Made by a program: the position numbers and the translations under genes. Positions 55,294 to 64,000 of a stretch of 64,000 bases of DNA are shown piece by piece. Each line of letters starts with the position of its first letter. Position 1 is the stretch's first letter. The notes beneath the pieces are model-generated. The model was not told the origin of the DNA, searched no databases, and was given only the letters and a program-made list of their open reading frames with translations. Source of the stretch: Ureibacillus manganicus DSM 26584 (GTDB lineage: Bacteria > Bacillota > Bacilli > Bacillales_A > Planococcaceae); contig NZ_JPVN01000009.1 in the NCBI RefSeq assembly GCF_000772945.1, positions 1 through 64,000 on the forward strand. Reading direction: 5' to 3'.

Positions 55294-55506
55294 CTTTTTA
55301 ACTATTTTGAAGAATTTTGTTTTGATAAAATATTAATTATTTTATAGTACTTTTAATAACTATTATTTTTATTTAGTTCTTTAGGCTTACTAAATTCAGA
55401 AATTACCACTGAATAACATCCGACTATATACTCCCATCCGATCGTAAAATATGATATCCTATTACATAACTTTAGATTATCTATTTACTATGGGGTGTTA
55501 TGTTGA

Positions 55507-57570
55507 ATGGAAAATGGGAAAATAAATATATTACTAGTAGATGATCGACCAGAAAACTTATTAACATTAGAAGCTATACTTGATAGCGATGATTATTATT
55601 TGATTAAAGCGCAATCAGGAGCAGATGCATTGAAATATTTGTTAAAACATGATGTCGCATTAATTTTATTAGATGTTCAAATGCCAGATATGGATGGATT
55701 TAGTACAGCAAAAATTATTAAAGCGCGTGAAAAAACTAAACATGTTCCGATTCTTTTTATTACTGCCAATTCTTTAGATTCGGAACATGTTTTTATGGGG
55801 TATTCTGTAGGAGCAATTGATTATATTACAAAACCCTTTGACCCTATCATATTGGCATCTAAAGTTGCAAGATTTGTAGAAATATATAAATTAAAAAAAC
55901 AATTAGAGATACAGTCACATGCACTCCTTGAAAAAAACAGCATGATTCAACATTTAGCCTACCATGATAGCTTAACGGAATTACCAAACCGGAGGAAATT
56001 TTATGAGCAATTGAACATACGTTTTAACGAAGCAAAAATTAAAAATCAAACTTTTTCTGTAATGCTCCTCGATTTGGATCGCTTTAAACATATCAACGAT
56101 TCGCTTGGACATATGTTTGGCGATACGTTACTTCTAGAAGTATCGAAACGTTTAAAAGCTACTTCTAGAAATCAAGATTTAGTTGCGCGAGTTGGTGGAG
56201 ACGAATTTTATATCATTTTACCAAATGCAGATCGTGAACTTGCTATTATGCTTGCGGAAAATATTCTTACTTCGTTTAAAGAACCTTTTGTAATTGATAA
56301 ATACGAATTTTTCATTACTGCGTGTATTGGATTAGCTGTATTTCCTTATGATGCCGAAGATGTAAATACCTTAATTCAAAAAGCGGATGCAGCTCTTTAC
56401 CGAGCTAAAGAACAAGGGAATAATAAATACAAATTCTTCCACTCTGGTATGAATATACAGTCTTATCGATCATTCCTATTAGTTAATGAGTTACGTAGAG
56501 CAATCGAAAATAATGAGTTTTTTTTAGTCTATCAACCAAAAATAAATATACAAACTGGGCAAGTAACTAGTGCTGAAGCATTAATTCGTTGGAAACACCC
56601 AACATGGGGATTAATTTCACCTAGTGAATTTATCCCTCTAGCAGAAGAAACTGGGTTAATTTTCGAAATTGATCAATGGGTTTTTAAAAATGTTTGTAAT
56701 CAAATACAGCTTTGGAATGAAAAAGATTTTTTACCTATTAGAATTGCTGTGAATTTGTCAGCAAAACATTTTATAGAAAAGAACTTTATTCAAAAAATAT
56801 TTCAAGTAATTGATGAAAATAAAGTGAACATGAAACAACTAGAGTTTGAGATAACTGAGACTGTCCTTTTAGAAAACGATGATTTTGTGAAAGACACATT
56901 AAAACAAATTAAAGACCTAGGAATTCATTTAAGTCTAGATGATTTCGGTACTGGCTATTCTTCTATATTCTATTTAAGAAATTTCCACTTTGACTCAATT
57001 AAAATCGACCAATCCTTTATTAGTGAACTACCTAATAACATAAATAATAGTATGGAAATTGTTGAATCTATTATAAATCTAGCAAAAAAGTTGAATATTA
57101 CAGTCATTGCTGAAGGTGTTGAAACAGTAGAACAACTAGAAATATTGAACACACTTCAATGTGTAGAGGTTCAAGGATATATTTATAGTCCACCAATAAC
57201 AAAAGATAACTTTGAACAGTTTGTAATGGATCATGATCATATTCTATTAACTGAAATAACGGATAATAAATCGCTAGTAAATGAATCTATAAATTCTAAT
57301 CAACTAATGGAAAATGAAACAAACAGTGATGTACTACAAAAAGCAATTATTCAATTAAAAAGTGTGTACTCACTTTCTTCTAGGGAAATAGATGTTTTAG
57401 AATTAATTGTTGAAGGGTTAACCAATAAAGAAATATCTGAACGATTATATATTAGTGAACATACTGTCAAAAACCATATTACAAACATCCTTCATAAATT
57501 TGATGCAACAGATCGAGTACAAGTTATTTCAAGAGTGTATGAAGCATGTATAAAAGTAGAGAAGGTCTAA
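55507..57570 (+). CDS. REC-GGDEF-EAL-LuxR-HTH response regulator
   Basis: A 687-aa four-domain protein. The receiver domain (about 5-125) has phosphorylation site D56 in LLDVQMPDMDG. The GGDEF domain (about 150-310) is intact (230-234) with I-site RNQD. The EAL domain (about 330-575) is intact (EAL 357-359, DDFGTGYSS, AEGVET). A C-terminal LuxR-type HTH (about 620-680, LSSREIDVLELIVEGLTNKEIS) ends it. It could make and degrade c-di-GMP and bind DNA under phosphorylation control. The kinase gene follows 31 bp downstream and is the likely phosphodonor. Confidence 0.9.
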   Translation: MENGKINILLVDDRPENLLTLEAILDSDDYYLIKAQSGADALKYLLKHDVALILLDVQMPDMDGFSTAKIIKAREKTKHVPILFITANSLDSEHVFMGYSVGAIDYITKPFDPIILASKVARFVEIYKLKKQLEIQSHALLEKNSMIQHLAYHDSLTELPNRRKFYEQLNIRFNEAKIKNQTFSVMLLDLDRFKHINDSLGHMFGDTLLLEVSKRLKATSRNQDLVARVGGDEFYIILPNADRELAIMLAENILTSFKEPFVIDKYEFFITACIGLAVFPYDAEDVNTLIQKADAALYRAKEQGNNKYKFFHSGMNIQSYRSFLLVNELRRAIENNEFFLVYQPKINIQTGQVTSAEALIRWKHPTWGLISPSEFIPLAEETGLIFEIDQWVFKNVCNQIQLWNEKDFLPIRIAVNLSAKHFIEKNFIQKIFQVIDENKVNMKQLEFEITETVLLENDDFVKDTLKQIKDLGIHLSLDDFGTGYSSIFYLRNFHFDSIKIDQSFISELPNNINNSMEIVESIINLAKKLNITVIAEGVETVEQLEILNTLQCVEVQGYIYSPPITKDNFEQFVMDHDHILLTEITDNKSLVNESINSNQLMENETNSDVLQKAIIQLKSVYSLSSREIDVLELIVEGLTNKEISERLYISEHTVKNHITNILHKFDATDRVQVISRVYEACIKVEKV

Positions 57571-57601
57571 TCCATTAGATCTTCGATCGGGGTGTGTATT
57601 T

Positions 57602-60600
57602 ATGAAAATAAAAACTAAATTTCTACTAGGGTTTAGTGTTGTACCTCTGTTACTAATAGCAATCATTATATTTGCATTCATGCAACATAATGACCTAAAT
57701 CAAATTAGTCAGAGGGTTAATCATAATATTGATTTAACTGTAACAGCAAATCAAATTAGAGCTGACGTAAAAGATGCAGGTATATCTCTTCGTAATTCAG
57801 TTGTTTTTGAGGATGAAGGAAACATAAAAGATGAAATTGAAAATGTAAAAATAGAGTTAGCAAATATCTCACAAGGAATATTAGATTTAGAATCTTCAGC
57901 ATCAAGTAAAGAAGAATCCGATTTAATAGAAAGTTTGAATTTAATCAATACCGAATTTAATGAATACGCAAATACGGTGATTGGTTTAATTCTGGACGGT
58001 AATAGAAATTTAGCTATTCATACAATTGAAGAAAATGCTGGTAAAACGAGAACTCTTTTCACTGATACAATAGGTGAAATTACACATGAATATGATGAAC
58101 ATTTAACTACTTCAATGATTTCATCGATTGATAACTTTGAAAAAGGAAATATTATTTCGTTTTCTATCCTTGGATTAGGAATCGTACTCATCATTATTGG
58201 TTTAGGTAGCACAATGGTTAAAGCTTCAGGAAGACTAGATAGAATTTCGAATTTAATGACAAGTATAGCGAATGGCGATCAAGCATTAAATACAAATGTT
58301 CCAGTTATTAAACAAGACGAAATTGATACAGTAGCCATCTCATTTAATAAATTGACGGAATCACTTCAAAATCAAATTGAAAAAGAACAAGAACTCACTT
58401 GGTCAAAAACGAATATATCTGATATAACAACGAGTATTAGCGGTTCTTATGATTTAGAAACTCTAGGTAGTACATTACTATCAAAAGTGGTACCTTTAGT
58501 TAATTCTAGTCACGCTGTTTTATATGTACAGGAAAAAAGCAATGAGCAATCTTATAAGTTAGTATCTACATATGCACATAAAGAAAGAAAACACTTATTA
58601 AGTAAAGTTCAACCAGGGGAAGGACTAATTGGTCAAGTAATCTATGAAAAAAAACCAATTATTCTTACTGAAGTTCCAAATGATTATATTAAAATTTCTT
58701 CTGGTTTAGGTGAATCTACACCTACAACTATTTATGTATTACCAATCATCTTTGAAAATGATGTAAAAGCTGTAATTGAACTCGCATCTCTCAAACCGTT
58801 TACTGAAAAGGAAAAAACATTTTTAGAAGAACTAATACAAAATATAGGTATTGTAATTGAAAGTGTCCTAAGCAGAATTCAGTTAGCTAAATTATTAGAA
58901 GAGTCTCAAACACTTATGGAAGAAATTCAAGCCCAATCCGAGGAGCTCCAAAACCAACAGGAAGAATTAAAAGCTACAAACGAGGAGTTAGAATCCCAAA
59001 CATATAACTTAAGACAATCTGAAGAAAAACTACAACGACAACAAGAAGTATTAGAAGAAACAAATACAGAACTAGAAGAAAAGGCAAAACGTTTAGAAGA
59101 ACAAAATATTAAATTTGAAGAAACGAATAGATTAGTAGAAAAGGCAAAGGCAGAACTTGAGGTAAAAGCAGAACAATTAGCATTAAGTTCAAAATATAAA
59201 TCTGAGTTCTTAGCAAATATGTCTCATGAATTACGTACACCTTTAAATAGTTTAATCATTCTATCTAAATTATTAGCGGATAACGCTAAACAAAACTTGA
59301 CTTCAAAGCAAATTGAGTTTGCAAATACCATCCATTCTTCTAGCAATGATTTATTAAAACTAATTAACAATATCTTAGACTTAGCAAAAATTGAAGCAGG
59401 TAAAACTGAAATAATACCAACAGAAGTTTATCTTCCAAATATTATTGAATCAGTAGAAAACAGTTTCACTCCATTAGCAGAGAGTAAAAACTTAGCCTTT
59501 GAAATTGAAGTGAAAGAAGGTACTCCATTAACTATATACTCTGACGGTGATCGAATTCAGCAAATACTAAATAATCTATTGTCAAATGCATTTAAGTTTA
59601 CAGACCAAGGTGGAGTAAAACTAGAAATTTCCTATTTGCTTTCTCTAAATACACCTACTTTCGCATTTACAGTACTTGATACTGGAATTGGCATTCCCAT
59701 TGAGAAACAACAATTAATTTTTGAAGCATTCCAACAAGCAGATGGGACTACAAGCCGAAAATATGGTGGTACTGGTCTTGGCTTATCCATTTGTAAAGAA
59801 TTAGCCGCGCTTTTAGGTGGAGAAATTACTTTGGAAAGCACAAATGGCAAGGGAAGTCGATTTACACTTTATGTAAGTCATTATGTAAATGCTGAGCACA
59901 ACCATGAACAACTCTATGAAGCTGCAGCAACTTCACATGAAGTTATAAGTACGAAGAAAGTATTACAAAAACAAAATCCAAAAACAGTTGTGGATAAAAT
60001 AAATCTAAATAGTAAAACATCAATGAATAATCAAATTAAGAGATTATTAGTCATTGATGATGATTTAAATCAAAGAAATAGTTTAATGGAATTAATAGGC
60101 GATATGGACTTCGTTATAAAAGCAGTTCAATATGGCCATCAAGCAATCGAGTTATTAAAAGTAGATAAATTTGATTGTATTATATTAGATTTAGGACTTG
60201 AAGATACAAGTGGATTTGAACTATTAAATAAAATTAAAGAAATCGATGTTCACAGTAAAATAAAAGTGATTATTTACACAGGTCGAGACTTAACTAATAA
60301 AGAAGAACTTTACTTAAGTAAATTTACACATACAATCATCATTAAAAATGAGTATTCACCAGAACGGTTGAAAAGCGAACTTGAATTATTTTTATTAGAA
60401 AGTAATAGTAAATCCAGTTTAAAGACAGATTTACCTGTTAGTTATGATTCAAATCTCTCTGGTAAAAAAATCTTGTTAGTAGATGATGATGTTCGTAATG
60501 TTTTTTCATTAACAAGTGTTTTAGAAATGACTGGTTGTGAAGTATTATTTGCAGAGAATGGACTAGAAAGCTTAAAAATATTAGATGAAAACGATGATAT

Positions 60601-60826
60601 TGACCTTGTCTTAATGGATATTATGATGCCAGAAATGGATGGCTATGAAGCAATCGGACATATAAGAGAAAACTCAAAATTTAAGAATTTACCAATAATT
60701 GCATTGACCGCAAAAGCAATGAAAGAAGATCGTGAAAAGTGTTTAACAATCGGAGCATCAGATTATATTGCAAAACCAGTAGAACCAGATCAACTCATTT
60801 CACTTATCAAAGTGTGGGTATACTAG
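57602..60826 (+). CDS. Hybrid sensor histidine kinase with two receivers
   Basis: A 1074-aa membrane kinase. TM1 (about 7-27), an extracytoplasmic four-helix-bundle sensor (28-182), TM2 (183-206), HAMP (207-262) and GAF (about 275-420) are followed by a Gln/Glu-rich coiled coil (425-535). HisKA has H542 in MSHELRTPLN, and HATPase_c (about 640-770) has DTGIGIP and GGTGLGL. REC1 (D863) and REC2 (D1006) follow. The build is close to RsbK of the B. cereus group. The coiled coil carries Glu/Gln pairs (EELQNQQEELK) that could be methylated by the CheR encoded 21 bp downstream. Confidence 0.92.
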   Translation: MKIKTKFLLGFSVVPLLLIAIIIFAFMQHNDLNQISQRVNHNIDLTVTANQIRADVKDAGISLRNSVVFEDEGNIKDEIENVKIELANISQGILDLESSASSKEESDLIESLNLINTEFNEYANTVIGLILDGNRNLAIHTIEENAGKTRTLFTDTIGEITHEYDEHLTTSMISSIDNFEKGNIISFSILGLGIVLIIIGLGSTMVKASGRLDRISNLMTSIANGDQALNTNVPVIKQDEIDTVAISFNKLTESLQNQIEKEQELTWSKTNISDITTSISGSYDLETLGSTLLSKVVPLVNSSHAVLYVQEKSNEQSYKLVSTYAHKERKHLLSKVQPGEGLIGQVIYEKKPIILTEVPNDYIKISSGLGESTPTTIYVLPIIFENDVKAVIELASLKPFTEKEKTFLEELIQNIGIVIESVLSRIQLAKLLEESQTLMEEIQAQSEELQNQQEELKATNEELESQTYNLRQSEEKLQRQQEVLEETNTELEEKAKRLEEQNIKFEETNRLVEKAKAELEVKAEQLALSSKYKSEFLANMSHELRTPLNSLIILSKLLADNAKQNLTSKQIEFANTIHSSSNDLLKLINNILDLAKIEAGKTEIIPTEVYLPNIIESVENSFTPLAESKNLAFEIEVKEGTPLTIYSDGDRIQQILNNLLSNAFKFTDQGGVKLEISYLLSLNTPTFAFTVLDTGIGIPIEKQQLIFEAFQQADGTTSRKYGGTGLGLSICKELAALLGGEITLESTNGKGSRFTLYVSHYVNAEHNHEQLYEAAATSHEVISTKKVLQKQNPKTVVDKINLNSKTSMNNQIKRLLVIDDDLNQRNSLMELIGDMDFVIKAVQYGHQAIELLKVDKFDCIILDLGLEDTSGFELLNKIKEIDVHSKIKVIIYTGRDLTNKEELYLSKFTHTIIIKNEYSPERLKSELELFLLESNSKSSLKTDLPVSYDSNLSGKKILLVDDDVRNVFSLTSVLEMTGCEVLFAENGLESLKILDENDDIDLVLMDIMMPEMDGYEAIGHIRENSKFKNLPIIALTAKAMKEDREKCLTIGASDYIAKPVEPDQLISLIKVWVY

Positions 60827-60847
60827 TTTTATAAGGATGAAATAAAG

Positions 60848-61705
60848 ATGAAATATAATGAATCATTAACATCAGAACTTGAAACAAATGAAGAACTAGA
60901 AAAATTTGAAATTAATTTGTTAGTTAACGGTCTATTCGATTGGTGTGGTTATGATTTCCGAGATTATGCGTACCCATCCCTAAGAAGACGTATATTACAT
61001 CGTGTACAAGCTGAGAAACTAGCAACAATTACAGAATTGTTGAACGAAATACTGCATGATACTGAATGTTTAAACCGATTAATAGATGATCTATCGATTA
61101 ATGTAACCGAAATGTTTCGCGATCCACTATTTTGGAAAGAATTTCGCGAAAAAATTGTACCTTTTTTACGCACTTTTCCATCCATACGAATATGGCATGC
61201 AGGATGCGCATCAGGAGAAGAGGTCTATTCAATGGCTATTCTTTTAAAGGAAGTAGGACTTTATGATAAAACAAGAATTTACGCTACAGACTTTAATCCA
61301 GAAATATTAAAAACAGCCAAAAGCGGCTACTATCCACTTGAAAAAATGAAAAGGTACACACAAAATTACTTACAATCTGGTGGAGAATTTGAGTTTTCTC
61401 GTTATTATAAAGTAACTAATTCAGGTGTAAAATTTGATACTTCCCTTATGAAAAATGTTATTTATGCTCAACATAATCTTGTGACAGACAGTTCATTCAA
61501 TGAATTCCATGTCATTTTTTGTCGCAATGTAATGATTTACTTTAACAAACCATTACAGCAAAAAGTTCATGGTTTATTTTATGATAGTTTAAGTATGTTC
61601 GGTTATCTTGGACTAGGTGATAAAGAAACAATTAGTTTTACTGAGTTTGAAAACCAATTTGATTCGATTAGTTTTAAACAAAAGCTCTACCAAAAAATTA
61701 AATAA
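60848..61705 (+). CDS. CheR-type methyltransferase (RsbM-like)
   Basis: A 285-aa SAM-dependent protein-glutamate methyltransferase: a helical CheR N-domain (about 20-90), then a Rossmann domain with HAGCASGEEVYS and FHVIFCRNVMIYF. No chemotaxis genes surround it and no CheB partner is present. Third gene of the REC-GGDEF-EAL-LuxR/kinase/CheR operon. By analogy with RsbM, which methylates RsbK and keeps it off, it probably modulates the neighbouring kinase. Confidence 0.88.
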   Translation: MKYNESLTSELETNEELEKFEINLLVNGLFDWCGYDFRDYAYPSLRRRILHRVQAEKLATITELLNEILHDTECLNRLIDDLSINVTEMFRDPLFWKEFREKIVPFLRTFPSIRIWHAGCASGEEVYSMAILLKEVGLYDKTRIYATDFNPEILKTAKSGYYPLEKMKRYTQNYLQSGGEFEFSRYYKVTNSGVKFDTSLMKNVIYAQHNLVTDSSFNEFHVIFCRNVMIYFNKPLQQKVHGLFYDSLSMFGYLGLGDKETISFTEFENQFDSISFKQKLYQKIK

Positions 61706-61713
61706 GAACATAT

Positions 61714-61739
61714 AAAACCACCAAATTTAGGTGGTTTTT
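61714..61739 (+). terminator. Terminator of the kinase-CheR operon
   Basis: AAAACCACC pairs with GGTGGTTTT around a seven-base loop, followed by T. Confidence 0.85.
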
Positions 61740-61776
61740 CTTATGTTCTTATTGTCGTATTTACCTCATGTTTACT

Positions 61777-61807
61777 TGAATAGATAACATTTCAAATGTC
61801 AATTATA
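61777..61807 (+). promoter_or_regulatory. Weak candidate sigma-G promoter of the ger operon
   Basis: TGAATA (61777-61782) matches the sigma-G -35 exactly, but the element 17 bp downstream (CAATTATA) fits the -10 (CATnnTA) poorly. Sigma-G control is expected for gerA-type operons. Confidence 0.3.
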
Positions 61808-61832
61808 TAGTTAACAGAAATGGGGAGAAGGT

Positions 61833-63386
61833 ATGTTTAACAACAAAAAAGATAAAAAGAACGAACAATCGACAAATAACCAGCAAGAATTACAAGAACC
61901 AACTAAGCATTATACTAAATCCGAGTTAAAACAGACTCTAGATACGAGAACAAAAGAAGAATTTGTCAATCTAATTAAAGATAAAGTTAGTAGTCCAGCT
62001 GATTTTATAGTTAAAAATATAAACGATGAAATTACAATTATTTATATAGAAAATTTGATAGAAGTTCAATCGTTAAATGATAATATTATTTCAACGTTAC
62101 AAAGTATTTCAGAACCGACACCACAATTAATTAAAGAGAAATTATCTCTTGCTCAAGTAGACATTTCGAATAAATTAGATGTAATCATCTATGAATTAAT
62201 CGGTGGTGCTGCGTTAATCCATACGAAGGAAAATGCAGACATCGTTGTAGCGAAAATCTCAAGCTATCAATCAAGATCATTATCTGCACCTGAAAATGAA
62301 TCACAAGTTATAGGTACGCAAGTAGGATTTAACGAAAATCTAACTACCAATATTTCACTTATTAGACGCTTTATTAAGAGCCCTAATTTATGTAATGAGA
62401 ATTTTGAAGTAGGAGAGGACACAGTTACATCAATTTCACTTCTATATTTAAAAGGTACTGCTTCTGAAGAACAGGTGAATACAATTAGACAAAGAATCGA
62501 GAGTTTAGACGTTTCTGGACTTATTGATAGTGCTATATTAGCTGAATTGATAGATGATAGTACGAAAACTGTTTTTCCGCAAATGTTGCTAACTGAGAGA
62601 CCCGATAGATTTTGTGATGGATTATTATCTGGAAAAATTGGAATTATGATGAATGGTAGTTCAATGGGAATAGTGACACCAATCGCATTTATAGAGTTTT
62701 TCCATAGTAAAGAAGATCAAAATTTACGATGGCAAATTGGAACGATGTTAAGGTTACTAAGATTCTCTGCTATTATTGCATCAGTATTTTTAACACCAAT
62801 CTATGTAGCCGCGTTAACATATCACTACGAAATAATTTCTCATACATTAATTGTTCCTTTAAGTGAAAGTAGAGCAATTGTACCTTTCCCACCAATTTTA
62901 GAGGCTCTGTTTTTAGAACTTATCATAGAACTACTGAGAGAAGCTGGTTCACGTTTACCTACAAAAGTTGGGCAAACCGTCGGGATTGTAGGGGGGATAG
63001 TAATTGGTACTGCTGCGGTTGATGCAGGTATCACAAGTAATATTTTAATTATTTTTGTTGCTTTAAGTGCTCTTGCCTCATTTACAACTCCTAATTATGT
63101 GATGGCAAATATCATTCGTTTTTTAAGATTTCCAATTATAATTTTAGCAGGAATTTGGGGCTTTTTAGGCATAATGATTGCAGTTTGTTTTTTACTTATT
63201 CACCTATTAAGATTATCGAGTTTAGGTGCCCCTTATCTTTCGCCATTATATCCACTAAGATTAAAGGATTTACCAAACAGCTTAATCAGACTCCCATTAT
63301 CTAATATAAGTAGACAAGCTGTAAACACAAGAAAAGGCGATGATGAATCTACGAATCAAGAGAACAATGAGAAGGTGAGTGAATGA
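61833..63386 (+). CDS. GerA-family spore germination receptor, A subunit
   Basis: A 517-aa subunit of an inner-spore-membrane germinant receptor. A hydrophilic N-terminal cytoplasmic part (about 1-290; charged, then two NGD1/NGD2-like subdomains) precedes about five membrane segments (300-490), with PFPPILEALFLELIIELLREAG and the RLP motif typical of GerAA/GerKA proteins. It responds to nutrient germinants together with the B and C subunits. The specific receptor cannot be named. The stop overlaps the start of the next gene by 4 bp. Confidence 0.92.
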   Translation: MFNNKKDKKNEQSTNNQQELQEPTKHYTKSELKQTLDTRTKEEFVNLIKDKVSSPADFIVKNINDEITIIYIENLIEVQSLNDNIISTLQSISEPTPQLIKEKLSLAQVDISNKLDVIIYELIGGAALIHTKENADIVVAKISSYQSRSLSAPENESQVIGTQVGFNENLTTNISLIRRFIKSPNLCNENFEVGEDTVTSISLLYLKGTASEEQVNTIRQRIESLDVSGLIDSAILAELIDDSTKTVFPQMLLTERPDRFCDGLLSGKIGIMMNGSSMGIVTPIAFIEFFHSKEDQNLRWQIGTMLRLLRFSAIIASVFLTPIYVAALTYHYEIISHTLIVPLSESRAIVPFPPILEALFLELIIELLREAGSRLPTKVGQTVGIVGGIVIGTAAVDAGITSNILIIFVALSALASFTTPNYVMANIIRFLRFPIIILAGIWGFLGIMIAVCFLLIHLLRLSSLGAPYLSPLYPLRLKDLPNSLIRLPLSNISRQAVNTRKGDDESTNQENNEKVSE

Positions 63387-64000
63387 GTCAAGCTATACAA
63401 TCGAAACAATATGAGAAGATCAACGCGTTTCTAGTTTTTTTTATCATTTGTGGATGTCAAATTGGAGTAGGAATACATGGGTTTCAACGAGTAATATATA
63501 AAGACGCAAAACAAGATGCTTGGTTGTCGGTTGTATTAAGCTTCATTCTTGCACATATCGTTGTTTTTGTAATGTTTAAAACATTAGAAAAGTTCGACAA
63601 TCTTGATATATATGGAATTCAAAGGGAAGTTTTCGGTAAAATTTTGGGAAGTTTTCTTAATTTCGTTTATGTGATTTATTGTACTTTTGCATTTTTTGCT
63701 GTTTTAAAAAATTATATTGAAGTAGTAAATACATGGGTATTTCCATATGTAAATCCTCAATTTATAGCAATTGCTATTTTGCTTTTAATAGTATACGCTG
63801 TCACAGCTGGATTTAGAGTAGTTATAGGAATCAGTTTTTTTAGTTTCTTTTTTTTGTTATGGATTCCACCTTTATTAATTTACCCATTATATTTCACAAA
63901 CATTAATTATCTATTGCCGATAATGGAGGACATAATAGGAATTTTAAAAGGGGCATATTCAATGAGTTTTACTATCGTTGGATTTGAAATTTTGAATATC
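63383..64000 (+). CDS. GerB-family germination permease-like subunit (partial)
   Basis: The first 206 codons are in the window; the frame is open at the right edge. The product (MSQAIQSKQYEKINAFLVFF...) shows the GerB/APC-like pattern of successive membrane helices, with GCQIGVGIHGFQR in helix 1. It starts within the stop of the A-subunit gene (ATGA overlap), behind GAAGGTGAG, so the two are coupled. Family length is about 360-370 aa; a C subunit probably follows outside the window. Confidence 0.9.
   Translation, partial: MSQAIQSKQYEKINAFLVFFIICGCQIGVGIHGFQRVIYKDAKQDAWLSVVLSFILAHIVVFVMFKTLEKFDNLDIYGIQREVFGKILGSFLNFVYVIYCTFAFFAVLKNYIEVVNTWVFPYVNPQFIAIAILLLIVYAVTAGFRVVIGISFFSFFFLLWIPPLLIYPLYFTNINYLLPIMEDIIGILKGAYSMSFTIVGFEILNI

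Overview
The window is low-GC, densely coded DNA from an endospore-forming Bacillota, most likely family Bacillaceae. The support is AGGAGG-type ribosome sites with many TTG and GTG starts, Bacillus-style control elements (T-box, S-box, cre-, CodY- and CcpC-like sites), a GerA/GerB germination operon, a CotF-like coat protein, a gamma-SASP-like protein, and recognisable Bacillus subtilis counterparts (citB, yneP, yfkAB, the yrkE-J persulfide genes). No rRNA, tRNA, CRISPR array, insertion sequence or prophage was seen. The species is not assigned.

Layout. (1) 1-10770: the branched-chain amino acid operon ilvD-[T-box]-ilvB-ilvN-ilvC-leuA-leuB-leuC-leuD, with a sigma-A promoter, a perfect cre match and CodY-like boxes ahead of ilvD, and one strong bidirectional terminator at the end. 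(2) 10767-13551: a divergent MFS exporter and XRE-TPR regulator sharing three evenly spaced copies of one inverted repeat. (3) 13550-19860: a C39-like lipoprotein, YfkAB radical SAM protein, a cytoplasmic beta-helix protein, a DUF2785 protein and an anchored unknown. (4) 19923-27747: citB with a CcpC-type operator, an SLH-anchored 5'-nucleotidase, small unknowns, a GIY-YIG protein and YneP thioesterase. (5) 27787-36309: a giant SF1 helicase with a winged-helix partner, S-box-controlled metA, a metallo-beta-lactamase-fold hydrolase and a thiolase. (6) 36372-40065: an ECF sigma factor fused in frame to a membrane-anchored, probably anti-sigma, region, then a permease and a small membrane protein. 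(7) 40316-45589: a persulfide (reactive sulfur) detoxification cluster with two cstR paralogues, a CoA-disulfide reductase remnant between them, rhodaneses, TusA, DsrE and TauE proteins, and six copies of the operator ATACC-N6-GGTAT. (8) 45774-49147: spore-associated small proteins, a CapA-like lipoprotein and an alpha/beta hydrolase. (9) 49303-61738: a c-di-GMP block, with PAS-GGDEF, PAS-GGDEF*-EAL-PilZ, and an apparent operon of REC-GGDEF-EAL-LuxR, a hybrid histidine kinase and a CheR methyltransferase. (10) 61833-64000: gerA-gerB germination receptor genes, the second cut by the window edge.

How the parts work together. The ilv-leu operon makes leucine, isoleucine and valine and appears to read carbon status (cre), GTP/BCAA status (CodY) and tRNA charging (T-box); ilvD lies upstream of the T-box and so escapes that last control. 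The sulfur cluster senses persulfide with CstR and moves sulfane sulfur through rhodanese, TusA and DsrE carriers to a persulfide dioxygenase and a TauE-type exporter. The c-di-GMP block resembles the RsbK/RsbM (hybrid kinase/CheR) stress module of the B. cereus group, but here it is linked to a c-di-GMP enzyme carrying its own DNA-binding domain. The best candidates for undescribed biology are the sigma/anti-sigma fusion, the REC-GGDEF-EAL-LuxR/kinase/CheR operon, and the long-insert helicase with its winged-helix partner.
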